DNA of 64,000 nucleotides, from positions 3,020,017-3,084,016 of the forward strand of contig CP154955.1 of NCBI GenBank assembly GCA_039621445.1. The letters run 5' to 3'. The notes beneath the pieces were generated by a model. The model saw only the letters and a program-made list of their open reading frames with translations. It was not told the origin of the DNA and searched no databases. Of the stretch, positions 19,476 to 28,730 are shown in pieces; position 1 is the stretch's first letter, and every line of letters starts with the position of its first letter. The position numbers and the translations under genes were made by a program. Source of the stretch: Euglena gracilis. Lineage: Eukaryota > Euglenida > Euglenophyceae > Euglenales.

Positions 19476-19577
19476 ACCTCACCATCTCGCAGTGCGGAGC
19501 CCGAATGGTCTCGGACTCCCACGACACAGGAAGGGGGAGGAAGGGACCAAGAGGGCGAAGCACAAGAAGATGGTGAG
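19476..19577 (+). repeat. DIRS-2 internal complementary region
   Basis: 19476-19509 is the exact reverse complement of the element's first 34 bases (14920-14953). 19510-19577 is the reverse complement of its last 68 bases (19880-19947) with one mismatch (GGGAGTCC against GGGGGTCC). The two halves abut, so the region is a stored copy of the circle junction and independently defines both ends of the element. Confidence 0.88.
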
Positions 19578-19794
19578 CCCAACCCTCCCACCCAAAAAAT
19601 CAGCAGAAAAACATCCCAACCAGAAAAGGGACCCCCAACCAAGCAGCCCCAACCACCCACCCAGAAACACAGAAAGAGACCACCATCCCCATCAGGGGGG
19701 GGGCCCCCCACCAAGCGACCATGGGAGAGGGGGGGGGCGGGGCCACGGCGGTTCAGCTTCGCCAAGGTGTCGGAGGAGGCCTCATCATCGCCAA
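19578..19794 (+). other. DIRS-2 segment between complementary region and right repeat
   Basis: A 217-bp stretch that continues the recombinase frame as KSAEKHPNQKRDPQPSSPNH-type basic, proline-rich repeats. In DIRS-1 the equivalent stretch (9847-9993) also lacks a recognisable domain. Probably mostly noncoding. Confidence 0.4.
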
Positions 19795-19947
19795 CTCCGG
19801 CAACAAAGGCGCAGTAAGAAGCACCCCCCGCGCACGCACAAACACACCAGAACAGAACAGCCGGCAAGGAAAGCAGGACCTCACCATCTTCTTGTGCTTC
19901 GCCCTCTTGGTCCCTTCCTCCCCCTTCCTGTGTCGTGGGGGTCCGAG
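19795..19947 (+). repeat. DIRS-2 right inverted terminal repeat
   Basis: Runs from GCCAACTCCGGCAACAAAGG through AGCACCCCCCGCGCACGCAC and CAGCCGGCAAGGAAAGCAGG to CCTGTGTCGTGGGGGTCCGAG. The inner part pairs with the left repeat; the outer 68 bp (from 19880) are specific to this end. Confidence 0.85.
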
Positions 19948-20390
19948 TGGCCAACAATACCAAGGCCAGGGTGGCCGATTCCACAAACAGATGCCCAGTG
20001 GCAGGGGCAGGACAGGTCCACATCACCCCCCCAACCATTTCTTCATCGCAAACCACTTCAGGGGAAAAGGATTGGCCCCCAGAGGCCCCCCAAGATTTTC
20101 AATGGGCATGGCGCCCAAGATCAAAGAGAAGTCAATGGGGACATCAAGAAGGCCAGTGGGGCCAGAATTATCATCAAGGCCACTGGGGCCATTGTCATTC
20201 TTATCAAGGCCATTGGGCCCAACACCATCCTCAACAACAACAAATTCAAGGCCACTGGGGCCATCAAAACCCGAGAAGCTACCAGGCTGTCCCCCAGCAG
20301 GGGGTTTCAATGTACGGTGGCAGCCCCAGGAGGATGCCCCCAAAGGGACAGTGGAGGACAAGGGGGCAACCCCCCCTCAAAATTCTTTGT
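19948..20390 (+). pseudogene. DIRS-3 gag-like gene, second half
   Basis: Resumes with codons for QQYQGQGGRFHKQMPSGRGR, the same order as DIRS-1 (QQYQGQGGQLHKQMPSGRGR). It continues through FSMGMAPKIKEK and short repeats to DAPKGTVEDKGATPPQ, again matching DIRS-1 (DAPEGVVEDKGTTPPQ). Another frame gives the W/H/Q version. The RT that should follow is missing. Confidence 0.6.
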
Positions 20391-20564
20391 CAATAACGGG
20401 CTCACTCTCTCTCCGAAGGTCTGCGCTGGACTCTGGGTTCCTTTTTATTCTTCCCTGTGCTGAGTGTCCTCCTGAAGGGAAGTTTGCAAAAGGGCTGCTT
20501 CGCCACTTTAATTTCCCTTGGCCAAAGTGGGGACGCGCCGGAAGAAAGCCTGGGCGTGGGGGGC

Positions 20565-20685
20565 AGGGACTCCTCTCCCACCGCGCCATTACCAAAAAAC
20601 ATACCGCCGGCGAGTGGGGCAAGGTCTTTTGTGATGTGCCCTCGGTGTCCCTTCCTGACCCCTCTGTTGGAACGGTAGGGGGAAA
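20565..20685 (+). repeat. DIRS-3 right terminal repeat, diverged
   Basis: GCAGGGACTCCT, ACATACCGCCGGCGAGTGGG, GCAAGGTCTTTTGTGATGTG and CCCTCGGTGTCCCTTCCT line up in order with the DIRS-1 right repeat (minus strand of 9700-9846) but with many substitutions. Limits are approximate. Confidence 0.5.
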
Positions 20686-21165
20686 CTGCACTGGAAAAAA
20701 GTACGCTGTTCTGTTTCTTTTGTTCTTTTTTTTGCCCAGACTGCGACGACAAATGTTTCTGAACACATTACCCCAGAGCAAAATTTAAACCCCATAAAAA
20801 ATAACCTCTGCAATTAATACCCCCCAAATTTCACACCGTAACACCCAAATGAGGAAATATCCTGTTTGGAAACATGAAAAAATGATGACCTTGTGGGTCG
20901 GTCAAGGAAAAAAACGCCTCCCAAAAAAAACACCCCCCCACTCCAGCCCCAGGAGCTCCCAGGAGACCCCACCCCAGGAGATCCGGGACAAATCATTTCG
21001 GGGGGGGGGTGAGCTTGACCACACTTTATTGACAGCAAAGAGGTGCGCACCACATGTCCATGTGGGTGGGGGATGTTGATTGCGTCCATAAAATAACGCA
21101 CACGCAGCCTCGGCGGAGAGGTGGCAAGCCGGGCAAGCTCTTCCGGTTTGTGTCTGGACGATTAC
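20686..21165. other. Noncoding stretch
   Basis: T-rich then C-rich DNA, with CCAGGAG repeats near 20946-20985 and a poly-G run at 21000-21010. No gene seen. Confidence 0.4.
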
Positions 21166-21240
21166 CCTCCCGATGACGTTTGCTGCCGCGTGCGGAGACA
21201 CGCCAAACCGTCCGGTGGTGGCGGATCCACCCATGACTTG
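21166..21240 (-). CDS. Possible internal exon, unidentified protein
   Basis: Acceptor CGCCTGCCAG and donor GGGAGG before GTAATC bracket 25 codons reading QVMGGSATTGRFGVSPHAAA-NVIGR. Both splice motifs are good and the exon is phase 0 at both ends. No family recognised. The opposite strand also has an exon-like frame (21252-21385), so the strand is not settled. Confidence 0.3.
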
Positions 21241-21799
21241 CTGGCAGGCGTATGCGGAACAGGGCGTCGCTTAGCAACACATCAGAGGCTGACAAATGGG
21301 GCTGGCTGGAAAAACGGCTGCTGGTGGACCCTCCCGTGGAGGTCCCCGAGCTGGAACTGGGCCCGACAGGCTCGACTGGGGTCGAACCAGGTCCCAAAAA
21401 ATCAAAACTGCAAAAATACCCCCCAAAACTTCCAATTTACTGGGCTTCTCAAGCAAAGAGCATGCTGTGCAGATTCCTGGGGGGGGGGGAGGGGTAGGCA
21501 TGCCCATGCTTGAAATTGTTCAAAAAAAAGGTAGAGATTGCATCGCGTGGATTTGTGCTCGAGCTGCAATCACGATCATGTAATGCAATCATGTCGGGTG
21601 AAGAAACCAGGAAGAGGAAGGAAACAGACCAGACAATACATGCCTCTCATGACAATCTAGATGGTCCAGACGGGGGACGTTCGTTCATTGGGCAAGGGGA
21701 TTCACCAGACACGGGGGGTGCTCCAGGTTGACTCAGAATTCACAAGAACCCTCAGAAAACCCGATTCCGGCACAATTCCTGTGGTTCATGTGCAGGTGC

Positions 21800-21886
21800 C
21801 TGGCAGAGATACGGGGCTTTGGGGGTGGTCCGCAGCCCCCGCTTGGCCTTTGATGCCAGGGAGGTCGCCACCTGCTCCTCCCATCG
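21800..21886 (-). CDS. Possible internal exon, unidentified protein
   Basis: An acceptor (GCCCCTGGTGCCAG) precedes 29 codons reading RWEEQVATSLASKAKRGLRT-TPKAPYLCQ with G/C-rich third positions. The only donor near its end is a GC (CAG before GCACCT), as at 54147. It is basic and probably helical. It could be a downstream exon of the glycosyltransferase-like gene, but phase does not match the donor at 23490. Confidence 0.3.
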
Positions 21887-22059
21887 CTGGCACCAGGGGC
21901 GGCAGGCAATCAAAAATGGGAGGCAGAACATACAAAAAGACACCTCAAACTATGCAATGCAAAAAAATGCAACGAAGTGCAGCTTTAAAGGGTTTTGATT
22001 ACGCAAGAACATGCAAACCTTGCACACCCCCCCAACAATCAATCAATTTCTTTCTATAA

Positions 22060-22117
22060 ATCTATATATATATGTATATGTATATGTATGTATATATGTG
22101 TATATATATATATATAT
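22060..22117. repeat. TATG/TA microsatellite, left of MITE
   Basis: Alternating TATATG and TA repeats interrupted at 22118 by the MITE. The array resumes at about 22457. Confidence 0.85.
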
Positions 22118-22456
22118 GGCAGCCCAACTAAAGGGACCCCCCCTCGTTGCACTATGGCTTCTTGTCTGTTTATGGCCGGCGCTAACTTCGCTAAAGGGAC
22201 CCCCCCCCCACCGGGTTGGGGGTCCCTTTAGTTGGATCAGGGGGTCAAAATAGTTCTTTTTGCGTTAATGATGGAGTAGGGTTAGGTGCGCGACTTAGGG
22301 TTAGGTTTAGGCCTAACTTATAGACGGGTGTTAGGTGTACAAGTTAGGCCGGAATGGCACCTAACCCTAGTCCATCATTAACACAAAAAAATTTTGCCGC
22401 CCCCTGATCCAATTATAGGGACCCCCCCGGGGGGGTCCCTTTAGTTGGAGGCTGAC
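22118..22456. mobile_element. MITE inserted in a TA microsatellite
   Basis: Ends pair as GGCAGCCCAACTAAAGGGAC on the left against the reverse complement of GTCCCTTTAGTTGGAGGCTG on the right. The inner arms also pair: GCGTTAATGATGGAGTAGGG and GTTAGGTGC against GCACCTAACCC and TAGTCCATCATTAACAC. The module CTAAAGGGACCCCCC occurs four times in alternating orientation (22126, 22191, 22222, 22420-22445). No coding sequence. Insertion between TA repeats hides any target duplication. Confidence 0.7.
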
Positions 22457-22556
22457 ATATATAATATATATAATATATATGTATATATATGTATATATAT
22501 GTATATATGTATATATAAATATATATGCGTGTGTGTGTGTGTGTGTATATATATAT
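22457..22556. repeat. TA/GT microsatellite, right of MITE
   Basis: TATATAA, TATATG and GT dinucleotide runs; continuation of the array at 22060. Confidence 0.85.
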
Positions 22557-22844
22557 CAATCCATTTCAAGACTGGAACACAGAGCAATGCACCACGGGAA
22601 CTTCTTGAACATTGCTGATGCAGGAGTGGATTGACGGACACACGCAGCAGTTGCAATCTGTTCGAAATGGAATTGCCAAATGACCTTTGGTGAAGGGTGG
22701 CCAGGGAGGTCTTTGGCCCCTTAATTCAGAATGTGGTAATAGTAGAAGTAGTAATGATACAGAGGCCATCAAGGGGGGGGCAGGAAAAGGGTTGTATGTA
22801 ACACCTTGACAAAAAGGCTCCAGGTCATATTTTTAGCTTCCTAC

Positions 22845-23250
22845 CCCAGGAAACTGTAACCTGACAAGTCAGCGAGTACAGAGGTCGGTGACAGGCCCCT
22901 ATAATGACAGGTCAGCGAGGGCTATGAGGGTACGAGGGCTGAGATGACAGTTTCCCGGGCAGGTCTGGGTCAGGGGAAAAGATGCATTTTTTTCAACCAC
23001 CACTGACACAGAAATACAAAAGGGCGATTTTTTTTTGACTTTTTGTGGTCAAAATTCAAAAAATGAGGTGCAATTGAGCACACTCAAAAAAATGCATTTT
23101 TGGTGAGAAACATTAAAATAAAAAAAAAAAACTGTTAGGTGACAAATCAGCAAGTACAGAGGGAGGTGGCAGGTCCCTGTGGTGACGGGTCAGGGAGTAC
23201 AGGGCAGTTTGCCAGGGAGGGGTGGGTTCATATGGAAAAGCAAAATGTAA
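22845..23250. repeat. Two direct copies of a 110-bp module about 280 bp apart
   Basis: Copy 1 (about 22852-22985) and copy 2 (about 23129-23245) share in order ACTGT(A)A, GACAA(G/A)TCAGC(G/A)AGTACAGAGG, GGTGACAGG-CCCT / GGTGGCAGGTCCCT, GACAGGTCAGCGAG / GACGGGTCAGGGAG, and CAGTTT(C)CC. A GCATTTTT motif follows copy 1 and precedes copy 2. No coding signal. Confidence 0.6.
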
Positions 23251-23490
23251 CTCCCAAATGTCTGTGACCCATAAAACATCCTGAATATCAATGGGGAAAA
23301 TGCAGTCAAACTATCACCGGCGGGCACGGGAAGGACTGGTGGGGGTGGTCAGGCACCCACACCCACCAGGATGGAGGTGGGGGGTCGACCTCCCCCCACC
23401 CACCACCCATACGGTTTCTGGGATTCCTGACAAGCCAGCAGAGGGGCACGGGGCATCAACAGCTCAGAGTGGGGCGGGCGGCCCCTGGAC

Positions 23491-23620
23491 GGGTTAGCTC
23501 CTCGGTGTACTTGGACTCCGGGCGGGTGCACGCACCGCAGGCAGCGGTGACGCACACCACGAGGCACCGCGCCCGCAGCGCCAGCACCAGCTCCTCGATA
23601 GCAACCGCCCCCAAGTCCGC
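23491..23620 (-). CDS. Glycosyltransferase-like exon C (O-fucosyltransferase-like?)
   Basis: Acceptor GTTGCCGCAG and donor CTAACCC before GTCCAG. The exon reads ADLGAVAIEELVLALRARCL, then VVCVTAACGACTRPESKYTE. It starts in phase 0, matching the end of the exon at 25734-25857. In GDP-fucose O-fucosyltransferases the C-terminal half has a similar aliphatic helix followed by a short strand and a conserved serine motif. The homology is by pattern only. Any following exon must start in phase 1. Confidence 0.5.
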
Positions 23621-24185
23621 CTGCGGCAACCACAGCGGGCCGGGCAGCACAGCCAATTGTGGGACGGCACAACAGAACTCCCGACAAACCGCAACACGAC
23701 AAACAACATGAACAACAGTGAAACAGGGCAAAAATTACAAAAGAACAAGACAACAAAAAAATGCAACAAAAAAAACAAGTCAAAACCCCCGATGAAAAAG
23801 ACAACAAAAACGAAGCAGAAACCGAACAAAAAACACAGCAAAAACACAATAAAAAACATCAAAAAAAAACTGACAAAACACAACAACAAAACACAAAACA
23901 ACAACCAACAAAAATGAAGTGATGTGAAGAACGTAACCCAATTAATCCCAAAAGTGTGTAGCATTGGGTATCTTTCAAATACTGGGGAAATATTTCATTT
24001 CAGAAACATTTCGGAAATATTTCGAAAATTGGAATATATTTCCTTCATTTTCCACATTGTGATGGTTCCATCAGGTGGCTGCCTCGGACCTCGCCATTCT
24101 TGCTATGTGCAAAGAGCGTGGCAGGAGGTCAGTTTTTCAAATCTTTCACCGGGAAAGAATGTATTTCTGAAACTTCATGAAATAT
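23621..24185. other. Intron-like A-rich stretch
   Basis: 23700-23920 is strikingly rich in ACAAA/AAAC on the plus strand, with no gene signal. 23990-24050 has TTTCGGAAATATTTC repeats. Confidence 0.4.
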
Positions 24186-24189
24186 CTCA

Positions 24190-24440
24190 ATTCAAATAAA
24201 CCCTTCCACCAAATAATACCCCCCCAAATAATGCCCCCCCCCCCAAATAGCAACCCCCCCCCCCTTGGGGTCCGACTTCGGCGACCGGGTTAACCCCCCC
24301 CCCCGGTTTCGGGCCGAAGGCCCAGATTTTGACCCATTGAAAATGTTGGTAAAAACCACAATATCTGACAACAGATTACGAAAAAAAATCGACTTTTCTG
24401 GATCATCTGACCTCCAAAAAATGGTAAATTTTATAAGAAA
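24190..24440. repeat. Dispersed repeat, copy inverted relative to 37.18-37.58 kb
   Basis: AAATAATACCCCCCC modules at 24213-24250 are followed by GGTTTCGGGCCGAAGGC, CCACAATATCTGACAACAGATTACG, ATCGACTTTTCTGGATCATC and TGACCTCCAAAAAATGGTAAAT. The same blocks occur in reverse order and orientation at 37380-37500. Probable MITE or transposon relic. Confidence 0.6.
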
Positions 24441-24570
24441 GTGCAAAAAAAGGACGTTTTGCTCAATATTTCCGGCACCACAATGCTAAAAGTGCTCCGA
24501 ATGAAGTTTTTTTTAAAAGGGCACACAAAAGATGGCTGCGTGTTGTTGTCCGCCCAAACGCAGCTACATT

Positions 24571-24949
24571 CCCCCCCCTTGTCCTTGACACGCCAAAGTA
24601 CGGGGAAAGTGCGGTTGACACGGGGGGTGTGTCATGGACACGCCGTGTCATGGGAACCGTACCACAAAACATGCAGCAAAATGATAGCCAGGTAATCTGG
24701 ACCTCGGTTTGAGGGCCCAATCACTATAGCATCAACAATAACTCCATTGGAGCGCTCATATCTCACTAAATCACCAAACTCAAAAGAAGACGAGTTCAAA
24801 GCCATGGTTCTGTGCAGAAAATGGCAGCCAATTAGCTCCAGAGACGTGAAGTGTGTCAAAAATACTTTACTCTTTTTAGGTACGGGAAAAGTGCGGTTGA
24901 CACCGGGTGTGTGTCATGGACAAGGCGTGTCAAGGACAAGGGGGGGGGG
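24571..24949. mobile_element. Small element with 23-bp inverted ends and one ORF
   Basis: Left end CCCCCCCTTGTCCTTGACACGCC and right end GGCGTGTCAAGGACAAGGGGGGG are perfect inverted repeats. Just inside both, a direct repeat AAAGTGCGGTTGACAC...GTGTGTCATGGACA occurs at 24607-24645 and 24888-24922. The interior is not repetitive and encodes the ORF at 24632-24805 on the minus strand. A related fragment with GTCCTTGACA-GCCAAAG and GGGGAAAGT-TGGTTG lies at about 61000-61050. Confidence 0.55.
24632..24805 (-). CDS. ORF inside the 24.57-kb element, unidentified
   Basis: From an ATG the frame reads MALNSSSFEFGDLVRYERSN, GVIVDAIVIGPSNRGPDYLA and IILLHVLWYG. The GDLVRY...A.VIGPS...DY pattern looks like a small beta-barrel (SH3/KOW/Tudor-like) module, an inference from pattern only. 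57 codons. It may be an exon of a host gene captured between inverted ends, or the last exon-like piece of a transposon protein. Confidence 0.3.
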   Translation of the reverse strand: MALNSSSFEFGDLVRYERSNGVIVDAIVIGPSNRGPDYLAIILLHVLWYGSHDTACP

Positions 24950-25733
24950 ATGTACGTGAATACAGAACTGGGGGTATCTGTATTTTTGAGGGGATTTATG
25001 CCTCAAATGGTCGACTTTCGGACAAATTAAAGCAATGGCTTTCAGCACAAAAGCAATCAAATCTCAGGAGTTGCACTTCCTCAAAACTGAGAGATGAGAA
25101 CCCATCCGTCCCTTTCTAGGTTGAATGTCCGTCACAATTTGTGTGATTTGTTCAATCATCAAAAAAGCATTTTGACAGCTTTTACAGCCTCAGGGCCCTC
25201 TGGTCGGCTGGTAGTCAGCGTAGCACAGCAAGAGATTGTTTTTTGAGACCTTGGAGGGGCGTTGGTGGGGTTGCATTGAGTCTGCACCGTATCGGGGGGT
25301 GGGGACGCAACACAGACCCTCGAAAAATGCACACACACACACACACAAGGAATTCAATTTAAAAAAATTTTGGGAGGTGTTACAAAAATGTCAAAAAAAT
25401 ATCATAATTTTCACAATTTGAAGAAAAATATTCTATCAGTATAAAAAAGAGTTTGGAAATCATTAAACATTTATTCCCATTCAACAGGAATTTTGCCAAA
25501 TTAAAACAAAAATAAAAATAATTGGCTCAAAAAGGGGATTTTATTACAACGCCAAAAAATTGTTGGGGAAATACACCCCCCCCCCAAAAGAAACCAAAAA
25601 CGACCCGAAATCGGAAACAAAGAAGGCAAAACCTAAGTGTGTGCGGTTAGGGTCCCCCGACAAAAACGACACCGCATTTCCCGTCAAAAAAAAAAGGAGG
25701 CGACCGCCACCGTGTCGGATGCCGTCAAACAAC

Positions 25734-25857
25734 CTCCGGCCGCAGGACGCTCAGCGCCTCGAAGCGGCGGCTGGCGGCGATGTACGGCGCCCGCAGCGCC
25801 GTCCAGGCCGCCGTGCCGTTGGCCACGTGCGCGTTGTCCCACGCGGCGGCGTAGCCG
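25734..25857 (-). CDS. Glycosyltransferase-like exon B
   Basis: Acceptor CCGCGGCAG and donor CCGGAG before GTTGTT. It reads GYAAAWDNAHVANGTAAWTA, LRAPYIAASRRFEALSVLRP. Third positions are almost all G or C. It begins with one base completing a split glycine codon, exactly complementing the GG left by the exon at 27272-27527, and ends in phase 0 for the exon at 23491-23620. The three-way phase agreement supports one gene on the minus strand, with introns of about 1.4 and 2.1 kb. Confidence 0.55.
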
Positions 25858-25911
25858 CTGCCGCGGGACGGGGCTGGGGGGCGGCGGCAGTGCCAGCCAG
25901 AGGGGAGGGGG

Positions 25912-26103
<192 letters not shown>

Positions 26104-26107
<4 letters not shown>

Positions 26108-27183
26108 AACCCAAGGGGGAGGGGGGAAATATTTGGGGCGGGTTTTGGCCAACCAATTTTGTCCGAACCAATTTTGTCTGTGACCAATACCTTCCCGGTA
26201 GAGGAAAACCCCGCCTCTGGCGGGGGACCCACTTGGTTTGCCCCCCCCCCCCCCCCCCCCCCTGGGGGGTCTTGGCCGACCGACCCCCCCCCTCCCTTCC
26301 TGGGTCACGAAACTTTGAAAAATCTCTGGCGCAGGCCTGGGTCCTCAGGGCTGCTATGCTGGTGGTGCATGGGCGGCATGCACGCTGTGAATGTGGCAAC
26401 GGCAGGGACCCTGCCCCCCCCCGGGATCTTGTTTTGGGGGGGGGGACTACTTTTTCCATTTTTTTTGCGGAAAAATTCGACCAAAACTTCCCCGTGGGAG
26501 GGCCCAAAAATAGGTCCAAATCAGTTTCTGTTTAAGACCCCCCAGCCAGCTAGCCCGGCACGGGACCCCCAAGGGGAGGGACAAAATCGGGTCATCTGAG
26601 GGGGTTTCCCAAAAAAATGTTTGGGAAAAAATGTTTGGGTTTCGGTGCAAAGCGCCGAAACCCACACCCGGGCCTCTGGCCCAGGACCCCCCCCCCCAGG
26701 GTGGGGGGTCCGGCCCCAGATCCACCCCCACTTCCACCCCCTGGGGGGGGGTCTTCTGACTTAAAAGAAACCTGGTCCAAATAGGGCGATTTTTGGCAAT
26801 GTCAAAAAAAATGCCAATTTTGACAAATGCAATATGGGCAAGAATCAAAATTTTTCAAAAAGTCACACCGGGGGCGGTCCACTTTTGGGTTTTCCCGAAA
26901 ATCCCGAGGGGGGGTTTTTTCTGGGGGAGGGTCTACTTTTCGATTCTTGCTGAAATCGGCGGGGGGTCCTGTTTCGGCGGTGGGTGTCCCGTTTTTGGGG
27001 AGGTCTTATTTTGGGGGTTTAAAGCCCCCCCCCCCCAGCTAAGGGTGCACCAAGGGTCCATACATCTAGGTCCCACCTTCCAGATAATTGGGGTCATTTC
27101 TAGGGCACAGGGCTCAGGGCAACGGTTACGGTTTACGGTAACACTGCTGTAGGTTCCACCTTTTTGAGAATCTCGGAAGAAGT

Positions 27184-27185
<2 letters not shown>
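26104..27185. other. Intronic G/C-tract DNA
   Basis: Long poly-C runs (26240-26262), GGTGCAAAGCGCCGAAACCC hairpin (26642-26661) and repeated GACCCCCC modules. No gene seen. Confidence 0.45.

Positions 27186-27232
<47 letters not shown>
27186..27232. repeat. GT dinucleotide microsatellite
   Basis: About 23 GT units, directly downstream (minus strand) of the exon ending at 27272. Confidence 0.95.
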
Positions 27233-27271
27233 TGCTTTGGCAGTGATTGCTTTGCACTGGGTGGCCGCCAC

Positions 27272-27527
27272 CCCCAGGCCGGGAGGTCAGTGACGAGGAG
27301 GACGGGGACCCCCCGGGCGCGGAACGCGGCGACCCACGCAGCCACGAGGGCGGTGCAGGCCGGCAGCTGCGCCGGGGGCAGCACGCTGGCACGCCAGTGG
27401 AGGGCGGCGAAGGTCGGGCCCAGGCGCGCCGCCTGGAAGCGCTGCGCCGCCTGGTGGTGGAGCGGAGGCCAGAGCGCTGCCGCACGGCCAGGAAGGTCCG
27501 TCCCGAAGCAAACAAAGAGTTTGCCGT
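27272..27527 (-). CDS. Glycosyltransferase-like exon A (O-fucosyltransferase-like?)
   Basis: Acceptor AATGCGTTCAG; donor GCCTGGGG before GTGGCG. It reads DGKLFVCFGTDLPGRAAALW, QAAQRFQAARLGPTFAALHW-RAS, then LPACTALVAAWVAAFRARGV-PVLLVTDLP. An aliphatic strand ending in LHWR followed, after a cysteine and a helix, by a strand ending in TD is the arrangement of GDP-fucose protein O-fucosyltransferases (H-x-R in the GDP-binding region). Such enzymes transfer fucose in the secretory pathway. The name is tentative. The exon is in phase with 25734-25857. Confidence 0.5.
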
Positions 27528-28730
27528 CTGAACGCATTGATCCACCGGAAAAATGGCCGGAAAGAAAATGGCCACATTTTGAAAAAAAAATGGGGCATGG
27601 TTGTACCACCCCCCAAAATGTCAGAAATGTGATTTTCGACTTTTTCTTTTTCATTTTTGACCCCGTTCGAGCTCCGGGCCGGCCGTTGTTGTTTTCGTAA
27701 GGACGGTGCTCAAGGGGCGGACCCAGGCGAGAAAAAGAGCTTCCCGCCCCCTGTCCTATGGACCGCCCCGTGCCATACCAGCACCCCCCTTCCATGCTAC
27801 ACCCTCAGCTTCCATATGGCCCTTTCGAGCTGCCCCCAGCCTGGGAGCCATCCCCCAGGGTTCGATTTAAGTCAGGCAGGGGGAGGGGGGTTGGGCCCTC
27901 CCCCTCTGGGGTCGGTCCGGACCCCTCTTGGCACGGCCCCTCCTCTCCCCCTCAATGCAACACGGGGTGCTGCATTGGTTTTCAAAAAGAAGCCAACAGT
28001 CAGCAACCGATCCCCCAATGCTCTTTTCGCCGTCCGGCAACACATGGTGGCCAATGGTTGTGAAACATTCTGAACCTCTGAGAATCCTTGGTCAGGAAAA
28101 AAGCAGTATCTTCCATAAACCCCAATTTTTTGAATCCTCCTCATGAACAAACCAAACAAACTTCTTCACCCCATACAATATTCATCATGCATGAAACATA
28201 AAAAATTATTATGCCACAGACATGATAAATATTGTACCTTAAACAAACTAACACAATATTTTGGCTGTTGTGACTCAGGTGAGAATGTTTTTGCATCGAT
28301 ACTCACAAACTCACAAAACAATTTCATTCCAAATAAAATCAATTTTCGACGTTTTTCGACGCCACAAGGGGATCAGTTGGGTCATTTTTCTGTTTGGTTT
28401 CGCCAGACCAGAACAGATGAACCAACCCCAGGGGTTCATTGAGTGCGGGGGCAGGGATGTATGGGAAGCCTTGGGGGGGGGGGGGAGTCCGGCCGGGGGG
28501 GGGGGGGAGGTCGAATCCCTCCCTCTGACCTCGAAATGGTGATGGACTGGGAAAAATTTCGGTTCTGTGGACAGTCAAAAGGCCGGATGCCAGGCCAAAT
28601 CCAGCATCCCTGATTTTTCTTTAAAAATACATCCAGATATGCTCAAAATACCAAAACATCCAACAATGTGCAATATGCTGAAGAGGGAGGGGGAAAAAGC
28701 ACATGAAAAAATTCACTATTTCTTTTAGAA
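27528..28730. other. Intronic repeats
   Basis: 27540-27710 contains a copy of the dispersed GACCCCGTTCGAGCTCC module (see 34740-35040). The rest is G/C tracts (28480-28510) and AT-rich DNA. No gene seen. Confidence 0.4.

Larger units (their letters stand above)
14920..19947 (+). mobile_element. DIRS-2: nearly intact DIRS-like retrotransposon
   Basis: About 5.03 kb. Order: left terminal repeat, leader, gag-like/RT-N frame, RT-RNase H-methyltransferase frame, overlapping tyrosine recombinase, internal complementary region (19476-19577), right terminal repeat. Ends are set by the internal complementary region, which matches both outer ends with one mismatch in about 100 bp, so insertion is recent. 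It lies in the gag repeats of DIRS-3: CAATACCAAGGCCAGGG occurs just before the left end and again just after the right end. Only two frame lesions (about 17.08 and 19.15 kb) are apparent. Confidence 0.88.
14254..20685 (+). mobile_element. DIRS-3: deletion derivative split by DIRS-2
   Basis: The left terminal repeat (14254-14400) and gag-like start (14477 on) match DIRS-1. The gag continues after the DIRS-2 insertion at about 19950-20390. Then comes 170 bp of other sequence and a diverged right terminal repeat (about 20565-20685: GGGACTCCT, ACCGCCGGCGAG, CCCTCGGTGTCCCTTCCT). RT, RNase H, methyltransferase and recombinase are absent, so this is a non-autonomous internal deletion. The right limit is approximate. 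Confidence 0.65.

Noticed and set aside
9700-19947. LTR retrotransposon (Ty1 or Ty3 type)
   Set aside because: Terminal repeats are inverted, a tyrosine recombinase replaces the DDE integrase, and an internal complementary region is present; no aspartic protease motif was seen.
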